The position numbers and the translations under genes were made by a program. This document shows positions 12,658 through 22,873 of a DNA stretch of 64,000 nt, one piece after another. Source of the DNA: Mikania micrantha (taxonomy: Eukaryota > Streptophyta > Magnoliopsida > Asterales > Asteraceae); NCBI GenBank assembly GCA_009363875.1, contig CM018695.1, positions 17,084,755 to 17,148,754 of the forward strand. The letters are read 5' to 3'. The stretch's first letter is position 1. The number at the start of each line of letters is the position of its first letter. Under the pieces are notes generated by a model that ran no database searches, was not told the origin of the DNA, and saw only the letters and a list, made by a program, of their open reading frames with translations.

Positions 12658-12972
12658 ACACGTAAGTCCATAATGAAATGGCGTTGGGGTTTGTCATGTA
12701 AGTCCATAATGAAATGGCATTGGTGTTTGTTATGTAAGTCCATAATGAAATGACGTTGGTGTTTGTCATGTAAGTCCACAATGAAATGGCGTTGGTGTTT
12801 GCCATGTTACATAATGAAATGTCTTTGGAATGTAAGACCATTAGTTTATGGCATTAGGTTTGTCATGTAAGTCCATAATGAAATGGCGTTAGTGTTTGTC
12901 ATGTAAGTCCATAATGAAATGGCGTTGGTATTTGTCATGTAAGTCCACATTGTTGTGGCGTTGGGGATAACG
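12658..12972. repeat. 36-bp minisatellite, about eight units
   Basis: The unit is catgtaagtccataatgaaa followed by tggcgttggtgtttgt. Copies start near 12658, 12694, 12730, 12766, 12863, 12899 and 12935, with one irregular unit at 12802-12862. Because 36 is a multiple of three, the antisense strand stays open as a 12-residue repeat, which explains the long antisense frame over 12362-12841. Confidence 0.92.
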
Positions 12973-15426
12973 TATGGGTGGGTTAAAATGATAAGTTAAT
13001 TAAAATGGGATTTTACCTGTTAGTGAAAAATTTACTTGAAAATATGAAAATACAATTGTTTGATATGAATATTGGCTAAACAAATTGTTGTGAGTATTCA
13101 AATGAATGATAAATTGCATTAGAGTTGAATTGATAAACTAAGGCTTGGGTGAGATAACCCATAACCTAATGTTTGTTTAAAAATTTGATAATCATTTGTT
13201 TGATAATGTAATTTGGTTGATAAAATGATGATAAGTCACCATGGACGGTTTGGGACATAGTATGATAATTGCAGTTAAGAATTACGTCATTGGTGACGGG
13301 ATCACATTTGGTCACTCTAGAAAGCCACGTTGATTTGACGATTGAAATTATTACAGATCAATAGTATGCGAGAAATGATGAACGTGGGCGAAAACCGTGT
13401 GCAAAACGGAGTTCTGGATTGCCCGGAATCGAAAAACGAAGAAAAATTTCTAAGTATTGAACTCCTGGACTCGTCGCGGTACGCGAAGGTTAGGTTGAGG
13501 ATCATTCGCGGTACGCGATGCATGAAAAATATCTAAGATTCCCGAATTTCTTCGCGGTACGCAAAGCCCTCTTTGGCTTCTTGTCGCGGTACGCGACGGG
13601 TGAGGCGGTGGAATAAGTTGATCTTCGTTATCAGAACGCATGCAGAAGTTTATTTTTAAAACTTCTCGAACACAGACGCTCAAACACACACACCAGACGA
13701 ACTTTTCACCATCAAATCACTATTTTCAAGCTTTCAAATCGTGTGGATCGCACCAGAGAACGTGTTTACAAGTTCTGATCGTTGTTTTAACCGTAGAAAT
13801 CCGTCTGTTTTGGTAATGATTCGTTTTAACCTTCTAGTTTGATAATGATTGATTAGATCTTGATTTTGAACGTAATGACGTAGTTAGGATTGTTGATTAT
13901 TGCCTAGATGATGGCTAGGATTGATTATAAACAAAGAACACGAAGTTTTAACGGTTAAATCCTTGTTTTGATCCGTTATAATGCTCGGTTTGCATGAAAT
14001 CATACCCATGATTATAATGGTTTAAACCTTTTGATTTTAACAATGTAGGTGATTAGTTTGATTAATCTTTGAAATGCAAGGTTAAATCCAAGTGTTTCAA
14101 ACTAATCACGATCATTAACATACTTATTGGAACGATTATCTGATGTTTATGATAACAGTCAGATTAGTATGTTAAACATGGTTATTATACCTATCTTAAT
14201 GCTACATTGTGATATTTCATGATATTGGGTAATCAATAACAAGGATTAATCATTCCTAAGCCATTAAACCATCTAGAAACTGTTTTAGCATTATAATCAA
14301 CAACATTAACTATTTGGTTAATCCTAGATTATTCTGATTAATCAAGAGTATCATCAACCTTGTATTAGGAATCTAATTCAATGTAGGTTCCTACATTATC
14401 ATACATTGTATGATACAACATCAAAATTTATCAATTAAATACTTAATATCGGTTTGATGACTTGCAAAGCAATGTCTTTGACATTGAATGTTCAGAAAGG
14501 TCTAATCAGTGAGTTAAAACCTAAATAACTCATTAAATATAAATAAATGCATAATCACCCCTTTATTATCAGTTTGGGAGATACTATGCTACCTCTATAT
14601 TATCAGGTGAGTTTCGTACAACCCCTTTTCTTTTTACTCTTTTATAAACATCGAGGTAGCGCTGTAAAACTTTTCAGAACTATATGATATGTATCACTGT
14701 TATCTGCGTGATTTCATGTGATTGTTGAGAACTTGTGGATTTCATGGGATTTTTCCTGTAGAACAGAACTTTATCATAGAACTTTATCACAGAACTTGAA
14801 AGTCCTCATTACTGAACTGTATCTAGTGAACCCGTGTGGGGCCGAACAGAAAACATTGATAGTACTATTGGCTGACAGCCCATTTGCCGGGAGCTTGCAA
14901 TTCCCCTTGGTGTAAATGTTTGTTATCTGTTTCCAGAACTTCTTAATGTGTTGTGATAGACATTAAGACAATGAGGCACCAAGATATTTACCGACGGGTA
15001 GTATCTTTATAGAACAAGAACAGAACAGTCCGAAAGGAACTAGATACGGGTCCCATGGTTATCTTGAACAGAACATTTTGAGAACTTATAATTACATATC
15101 ATATCATATTGTGGAACTTGAACTGTATGATCTCACCAGCTTTGTGCTGACGTTTCAAATTTAAATCTTTTTGCAGGAAGACAGTGACCACCTGGTGAGG
15201 CAGCACTTTAAGCATTTGTAATTAAATAAATGTAATAAATTTAGATTATATAAATTAATGTTGGTTGTGATTGCGACATCCTTGTAATGTATTTCTTTTA
15301 AGTTAATCTGTGTGCTTGTGATATCGGATCAAGTAAGTCACCCCTTATCTCTGAGACATCACCACTATGCTTCCGCGACCATTTCAGTGACATCATAATG
15401 AGGTGACGAGAGGTGGGGGTGTGACA
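12973..15426 (+). mobile_element. Ty3/gypsy LTR fragment, plus orientation
   Basis: It ends GGTGGGGGTGTGACA at 15426 and matches, in inverted orientation, the LTR of the gypsy remnant starting at 45664 (for example GACATTGAATGTTCAGAAAG and GATATGTATCACTGTTATCT occur in both with few changes). It carries four copies of CGCGGTACGCG at about 13474-13600, a donor-like CAGGTGAGTT at 14604-14613 and an acceptor-like TTTTTGCAG near 15176. No primer site follows and no polypurine tract precedes it, so it is a solo or truncated LTR. The left boundary is uncertain. Confidence 0.7.
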
Positions 15427-16100
15427 CATAGTTAGCTTCCATGTAGCGTCATGGAGTGGAAATTGGATGGTTAAAATTATTGAGTTAATTAAACGGGTGA
15501 TTTTGACCCGTTAGCAATAATTGTTAAATTTAATTGAGATTGATAGATTTTTGAAATAATGATATTAAGATCATTAGATATGCTTAGAAATGTGATATAC
15601 TGATTTATAAACGTATTATGAAACCCGTGATGGTCAAAAATGGTTTTCGGCGTTAAAAAGGTGAAAAATAGAGAAATTCAGCAGGTCTGGGCGTACTGTA
15701 CGCTGACCACAGTATGGTACGTCGGGGCTGGAGTACCATACGCCGGGCTGTGTAAAATTTCCAGATTTCGATTTTGGTGATGAATTTGATTCCGGGGGTC
15801 AAAAGGGTTAACTCACTTAGTTCTTATGAACTAACACTTGATTACTTGTGATGTTTTCAGCTTATAAATAAGTGCGGTTTGGAAATCATGATTGGGCAGG
15901 AGTTGTGAAGAATCAAACGTCGTCCATGTTGAAAGTTTGTAAATCCCATACAAACTAAGTATTGACGATTTTTATGATGTAGCTAGTAACAAAACAAGCA
16001 TGTTTAACATATGTAATTAGTTTTCACGTTTCCGAATGAAATGTTTTGTAAAACTTAAGTCGAAATTTTCTGGGACCATATTTTAAACATATGTAATCAC
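15427..16100 (+). mobile_element. Second, divergent gypsy LTR-like fragment
   Basis: Its opening resembles the start of the preceding LTR-derived region (GAGTTAATTAAACGGGTGATTTTG versus the similar text near 12990-13015). It holds paired palindromic words (GCGTACTGTACGC, GGTACGTCGG, CCATACGCCGG at about 15689-15745) upstream of a TATA-like CTTATAAATAAG at 15861-15872. Both ends are unclear. Confidence 0.5.
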
Positions 16101-17219
16101 GTAAATGTTTTGTGTGTTACATCTGAAGACTTAAGCTTCTGTTGTTATTGACTTTGTATTAGTTGTAGTATTCTGATTGTTTGATTGTCTGTAACAGTGT
16201 CAAATGTTTGTCTTATTATTTTTTTCCTGTAACATTGAATGTTTGGGTATTTATATCCCATCATTCCTTGCATTACTTAAATTGAATACCCTTAAAATTC
16301 CTTGTGATATTTCTCTATTTTTCCTTCTTTAGTTAACTTAATAATCTGTTGAAATAACCAAGTGTTTGACTTAAGAGGGAGTTAATACCTAGTCTTTGAC
16401 CATAGAGTCTAAAGTCGGATATCCTGGTTAACAACTCTCCCGCTCTAACACTCTCTTTGAAGATTCAAGGCATATATGTTGTATTTCGAGGCATTCTTAA
16501 TGTCCTTATGGATTATGAAATCTTTTATTAAGAAGTTTTCACTAAATCGATGCATAAATATGTTGGTTATATTTTCAAGCCCAGATGAGAAGCTCATCTT
16601 AACATTTCTTTAAAGATCAGAGAAGATCTTTCAATATTTTGAGGCATTCACGAGCTCTTTACATGCTACAAAGCCATTTCTTCAAGAACTCTAACTATTC
16701 TCGAGCTCCTTACACCAGGTTCTAACCACTAAACCAACTTATTATATTTTTTCAGTGGTTTTTGTTTTATCTTATGGTCAATAAATTAAAAAAAAATAAT
16801 AATTAAACCATCCTGCAATGAAAGGAAGTTTCATAATAAAAAATTATAAAGTGATAGGTCACTGTATAAAAAAACCAAAATTACTTTAGATAATAAGAAA
16901 GAAAATTAGTTAAAAACATTTTACGCACCATCCTAGGTGCATAGATATTCATCTATGAAAATAAATAAATAAATAAAGTAAAAATAAGTAAAGAAAAGAA
17001 AGAAGAAAAAATAAATAAAAGTAAAAAAACACTTCTTTAAGTATATTTTACAATAGCATTTTATTAAAGTGCACATCAAATCTATGAACACTTTTTCACT
17101 GTAGCACGTACTTTTTTACCGCAAACATCTTTCTTCGTAGCAAATACTCTTTCTTAAATAATCGAAAAGGTTACAAGTTAACACATCATATATAGACATT
17201 TCCGAGGCCTTTACAGGAT
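16101..17219. other. Non-coding repeat-derived DNA
   Basis: A few dispersed phrases (CGAGCTCCTTACA, CATTCTCGAGC) anticipate the minisatellite that follows. No reading frame with recognisable content was seen. Confidence 0.5.
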
Positions 17220-17560
17220 AAAAAACATTCTCGAGCCCCTTACGGGGACTGAATGTAACATTTACCCTTATGGGGACATAATGTAACCCCTTGCCCTTAC
17301 GGAGACCGAATGTAGCCCATTACCCTTCCAGGAACCAAATGTAGCTCCTTACCTTACGGGGACTGAATGTAGCCCCTTACCCTTATGGGGACCGAATGTA
17401 GCCCATTACCCTTACGGGGACCGAATGTAGCCCCTTACCCTTATGGCGACCAAATGTAGCCCCTTACCCTTAAGAGCGCAGAATTTAGCCCTTACCTTTA
17501 CGGAGACGGAATGTAGCTCCTTACCCTTACGAGTACTAAAGAATATACTTTTAGTGGTTA
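17220..17560. repeat. About 30-bp minisatellite, roughly ten units
   Basis: The unit is CCCTTACGGGGACCGAATGT followed by AGCCCCTTA, with variants (GACTGAATG, GGCGACCAAA). Degenerate longer units with CTCAAGTCCCTTACCC continue to about 17800. Confidence 0.85.
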
Positions 17561-18356
17561 TAATTCTTCTCAAGTCCCTTACCCCTTACGAAGACTGAAA
17601 AATATACTTTCAGCAATTATGATTTTGCCCAAATTCCTTACCCTTACGAGGTTCTTACGCCAGTAGTTATAATTCTTCTCAAGTCCCTTACCCTTACGAT
17701 AACTAAAGAGTCTGCTTTCAAGAGTTATGATTATGCTCAAGTCACCTACTTGTTACTAAGACTACAACTCTGATTATGCTCAAGTTCCTTACTCCTTACG
17801 TTGGATGTGATATCTAAGGTGTAAAAGTATACCCATCAAGCTAAAAAACATAAACAATAGAATGAAAGAAAAAAGACTAAAACAAACCAAAAAAAATTAG
17901 GGTTAAAAACAATACAAGCATAGTGTATAGCATATGGATAAGCTTTTCTGGCACTTACTCATGTTGACATTCATGTGTAAGTACCTATTACCCTAATTCA
18001 TGATATATTTTCCCACAAATATTTACTCGGAAAAAATAGTAGCACCTATTATTATAATGGTTGCAAGAAAATGTTTCAAATAGCAACCTTATTCTTCTTC
18101 TAACTACAAAACAACCGTATAAGGCAGTGCCCATCTGGTTATCATACTCAAAGGATTTATATAAATATATTTTAAGCTGGTGTCTACAACTAATACGTTG
18201 GAATAAATAATATGAGTATTTGACAATAATAAGTTGTCATATTAACTCTATTCAACAATTTATTTCATGTTTTAAATGAATATTTGTGTTCAAAATATGA
18301 ACAAAGCAAAACATATTCTAATACAAAAGATGATACATGCATATATATATATATAT
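17561..18356. other. Intergenic DNA ending in an (AT)n tract
   Basis: The first 250 bases are decayed minisatellite units. The rest shows nothing recognisable until the (AT)n run at 18340-18358 that abuts the foldback element. Confidence 0.55.
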
Positions 18357-18391
18357 ATATAGGGAGAGGTTCAAATGTTAACCCTCCCATA
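18357..18391. mobile_element. Foldback element copy 2, left piece (split by the gypsy insertion)
   Basis: TATAGGGAGAGGTTCAAATG followed by TTAACCCTCCC is the reverse complement of the extreme right end of the element at 30040-30090. The 5' LTR of the gypsy element starts at 18392. The rest of the foldback resumes at 29762. Confidence 0.85.
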
Positions 18392-18641
18392 TGTAACATT
18401 TAGGGTTTTCAAGAAATGTAATTGTGTCGAAATTCTAATAAATAAAAGTTCGTTGCGTATTGTTTAATAAAACTATACTTAAACGTTGTATAAATCATAT
18501 ATACTAGATAGTGTTCAAAAATGAGTAATAAATTTTAATCTAGTTCATATATATATATATATATATATATATAACTTTACAAAAAAAAATATATCTTTTA
18601 TAAATAAATTGATTTTATAAATATTAGGAGTTAAACTAAAG

Positions 18642-18701
<60 letters not shown>

Positions 18702-21151
18702 TTTAGTTTGGAAAAAAAAAGAATTAAAAGGAAATGGCAAAAGTGTAAATTTTAAAAGGTTGAAATCATTTAACCAGCCCAACTCCCGTCCCCATCCCGT
18801 TTTTCCGGCGAGAGGTTTCGGCCGGAATCCGGCTAGCTCCGGCGATCCATTTCACAAACAAAACCGACCCATTTCGGACACCATTTGACCGGGTTTTCAA
18901 AGCCTCATGACTCAAACGTAAATTCTAACGCATCTAGATGGTAAATACGTGATAATAACAACAATTAATTCGACTTTTGAATACTCAAAACGACTACGTA
19001 AACTCGCAATCAAGAACGACGGTTTCGAATTTAATTAACGCTTAAACTCATAGGGTTTTCAATAATTTCTTCATTTCGAACAAAACCTCACTCGAAATCT
19101 ACTTCAAAATTCATCGAAGCTCTCGTATTATGCTCGTGATCGACCGCGACTGAGGTTTAAGAGAACTCAATCACCAATCCAGGTAATCTTGGGGTCTTTA
19201 GATTTGGTTTAAGTTGTAGAACAAAAGCCCTATGATTTTAGACTTCAACAATAATCAGGTTGATCTGATTTGTGATGGACTCGATCTAGGGTTCATATGG
19301 AATTTCGAGATTTCTAAAATTTGAGTATATAGAATTCGAAATGTTTTCTCAACTGAAATCATACAATAGCCTACTGGTTATAACATGCGACTTGGGTAGG
19401 TATGGTCACCGGTTCAAACCTGGTTCAAGTCGGGTTTTAACATTAAACCCACATTTTGTTATTTTTTTTATTTCGCTATCCAAATCAATCCTAAAAATTC
19501 TAAAAAAATTCACAAAATTCAAAAACAGTGTTTTAGACCATCTGTATAAAAATCAGAATTTTTCAAATTTTATTTCTATTATTTAACTATTTAAATTGTA
19601 TTTAAATGGTTTAAAATATATAAAAAATATCAAATCAATTTTAAAAATTCTGAAAAATTCACAGAATATTATAAAAATATTATAAAAATATTATAAAAAT
19701 CCAGAATATTATTTTAAGTTTTCTGAAATCATTTTGATGATGTTATAATCAGTTTTATTAAATAAACTATTTATTTTAATAAAACTTCATTTAAGTTTAG
19801 TTTTAAATTTAACTTTTAAACATATAAAGGTTTTAAGAAAATACATATACATATATTTTTGGAATATTTTAATTTAATATTCCGAAATATATCATAATAA
19901 TATAGAATAATATTTTATTGATTTTTTATAAAATATTATCTAGATTATTATTCAAGTTGTTAAGACAAAATTCAAAGATTGGAATTTCAAAAACTTGTAG
20001 AAATATTTTATTTGTTTTATACAAATAAAATAGTATCTATATAAACATTTGGGAACATAAAACGTACATTATAATAAAATCTTTCTTTCATAATTATTTA
20101 AAATTATAAAAGAGGGGTTTATAAAATCCAAATTAGTATTTTGCTTTTAGGAAGGTCCATTAGGAATGACATAGACTTTATAGTTTCATGTGAACTTTAG
20201 AACTTATACAAATATCATATCATAATATAGGGTGATTTGTGACTTCACAAGTTTTATCCTACTCAATAACTTCTTAGGATCGAAGCTAGACATGTGAGTT
20301 ATTCTCATACTTCCCTTTTTACTTTTGTAAGTTTTGGGAATGTCACGTATGTCTTTATCAACTCAATGTATTCTTAGAGCCAAAACATGATGCAAATTAC
20401 TTAGTTTGGTATAAAGGCCTTAAGTGTTGTGTGATATACTTGAATGATAGAACATGTGATGACTTGGAATTCTTATATGCATATTCATTATACACAAAGT
20501 AGCCTAAGAATGGTTAGATACCTTCTTCGCTTAGACTTTGGTCTTAGTGTTAAAAAGGTGAAAAGTGTACATTTGCAAACTTGTAGACTAACTAATTTTA
20601 ATTAAGGTCTTGCTAACCTTGATTTATAAGTTATGTTATGTCTCATGTTTGAGGACAATTGTAAAGGACAAATGACATTGGGGAGAACTTGATTACTTAT
20701 ACATGATTGAATGACAAATACTTGTGATGACTTGATATAAATTCTTAGGTTTAGCATGCTTCTAGAATACTTGTAAGAACATAGACTTAGGCTTATTACC
20801 ATTTGGACTTAGTATTGCATCTCTTTATATATATACATATTATAACTTGTATGAGTACTCACCAACTATGCAAATAGTTGACAAATTGTATTTTACATAT
20901 GTGACATGTAATTGAAGATGGGAAGACATAAGCTAGGCTTAGAGGACCTAGTTTAATAATATAAAACAATTTATGTTATGTTGAACTTTGATTATGAAAT
21001 GTTGGATTTGATTTCTATGTTTGAATGTTGAATGGTTGATTGGATATTTTAATATGGATGTTTAAATATTTAAACTTTAATAGTAGCCCATGAGCTTTTG
21101 AACAATCAAACTCGCGCCCCAATGTTTTCCGCCATTGTTTGGGGTTTGACA
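18392..21151 (+). repeat. 5' LTR of the gypsy element
   Basis: TG...CA bounded. It contains (TA)n and (TTA)n microsatellites, a tRNA-like segment at 19367-19421, a GTGAGT donor-like site at 20294-20299 and a hairpin CAACTAT-GCAA-ATAGTTG at 20863-20880. Compared with the 3' LTR it lacks about 280 bases around 19680 (replaced by a short ATATTATAAAA repeat). Confidence 0.93.
19367..19421 (+). repeat. tRNA-like Pol III A/B-box segment inside the 5' LTR
   Basis: TAGCCTACTGG at 19367-19377 fits a Pol III A box, and GGTTCAAACCT at 19411-19421 fits a B box with 33 nt between them, as in tRNA genes. The same segment is in the 3' LTR at 27731-27785. There is no tRNA cloverleaf, so this looks like a SINE head carried by the LTR. 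Confidence 0.6.
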
Positions 21152-21154
21152 GAT

Positions 21155-21166
21155 TGGTATCAGAGG
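21155..21166 (+). promoter_or_regulatory. Primer binding site (initiator tRNA-Met type)
   Basis: TGGTATCAGAGG lies three bases after the 5' LTR and is complementary to the 3' end of plant initiator tRNA-Met except for its last base. This is the usual site for priming minus-strand DNA synthesis. Confidence 0.9.
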
Positions 21167-22092
21167 CATGATTATAGGGATTTAGGTTATTAGAAATGGT
21201 GACCTAGACTATGACTAAGCAAACCCCTAATATGAGTTATCTCATATTACTTTTGATATGTTCAATTATATGTTTATGTGCTACATGTTGTATTTTGCTT
21301 TATGTGTTACATTTCATGTTATATATTATATGTTACCATAGAGGAATGCCTTAGTTGTAAAATGACATATGCTTACCTTAGTTAGGACTTCCATAGAGGA
21401 ATAACATAGCTTATAAGTAATCTATGTTTACTTAGCTTAAGTATACCATAATGGGTTGCCTTAGACTATCATAAGGGATAATATTATATGTTATTCTTAG
21501 TTTAAGGATATCTTAGAAACTTTCTAAGTCAATTCTTGTTCTATCTTCACGAACACGCGACTGCTTCATAGATGTCAAGGATTCAAAAATCTTTCGGCTA
21601 GCATGCCTAATCAAATTCTTATACAATTCATAATTTTACTAGATGTTATAATCCCGTTAGAATTTAGTTTGTAAGTGAACATGTACTAACTGGAAGGGTG
21701 TAATGCCGGTAGTTGGGATTCCTGTCTAGGAAAGCTATTCGTATAAATCACCGATGTACTGTGGGACCAGTCTAGCTTACCTGGGGACTCCTAATGAGAG
21801 CATTATCACTTATAGGCCAAAGCATGTCACACCAAACACATTACAAACTATATATTCTAATATGTCAAAGGTGTTCAATTTTTAATACCATTCCTTATAT
21901 TTAAACAAATCAAAAGGATTTACAACGTGTGTTATCATATTTCAATGAAATCATGACATACTACCTATGGTTAGTAATAATAGTTTATTACTATACATAA
22001 GGTATTAATATGTCACATATTCAAAATGCACTCTATGATTTCCAATTCAATTATTATTCAAATTTTAATTCAAAATTTCTATCTCTTTTAGA

Positions 22093-22873
22093 ATGGCTAA
22101 TAGACGTCGCGCAGCGGAACGAAGAATGGCTACTGAAATCGCTCGACAAATGGCTGCTGTAATACCAAACATGGTAGTTCAGTAGCAACAACAACTCAAT
22201 GCCAATCCCAATAATGCTAACAATGGGAATAATGAAGGAGCTAACCGATCTAGGTGCTCTTTTAAACATTTCAATTCATGCAATCCACCCAAGTATAATG
22301 GGTCTGATGGGGCGACTGGGTTGCTCCAATGGTATGAAGGTATGGAAAATACCTTTCTTAACAGCGAGTGCCCAGACAATCTAAAAGTCCGTTATGCTGC
22401 GGGGACTCTCCAAAAGAGAGCTCTCACATGGTGGAACAATGAAAAAAAGGGCATTGGGAGAAGAAGTTGTGACCGCTCTCACTTGGGATCAACTCAAAGA
22501 AAGAATGACTCATGAGTTTTGCCTAAGAAATGAAGTTAAAAAGCTTGAGCATGAATTTTGGGAACTCAAGCAAGACAGTGGTGAAAACTTAGCTTACAAT
22601 AACCGTTTCCATGAAATGAGTTTACTATGTCTTGGCATGGTGACTCCTTTGAAAAAGGCTATAGAAAAGTACATTGATGGACTTCCTTTGCAAATTCAAG
22701 ACTCGGTTTATGGAAGTAAACCTAACACGTCGGCTGATGCAATCCAAATGGCTGCTACTCTTACTGATAATCATGTAAAAGCTGGAACCCTCACTAGAAA
22801 GGGTGCAAAGAAAGCAAAGGATCAAGTTAAAGGTACAACTGAACCCTCAAAAGAGGAGTCCAAAGCTGGGTAA
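22093..22873 (+). pseudogene. gag of the gypsy element (broken)
   Basis: The start at 22093 opens with an Arg-rich MANRRRAAERR segment. A TAG at 22183-22185 interrupts it, and after reopening the frame shifts near 22440-22447 at an A-rich run. The second frame, with RALTWWN before the shift and LTWDQLKERMTHEF after it, matches the retrotransposon gag domain, and a TAA at 22871-22873 separates it from the zinc knuckles. Capsid-forming gag is required for packaging, so these lesions make the copy non-functional by itself. Confidence 0.88.

Noticed and set aside
12362..12841. 159-codon antisense frame with repeated N-A-I-S-L-W-T-Y segments
   Set aside because: It is the translation of the 36-bp minisatellite; open frames follow from the period being divisible by three.
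12658..12972. CRISPR-like direct repeats
   Set aside because: Units are contiguous with no unique spacers and lie in plant transposon DNA.
19367..19440. Functional tRNA gene
   Set aside because: A and B boxes are present but acceptor, D and anticodon stems do not pair; a SINE head is the better explanation.
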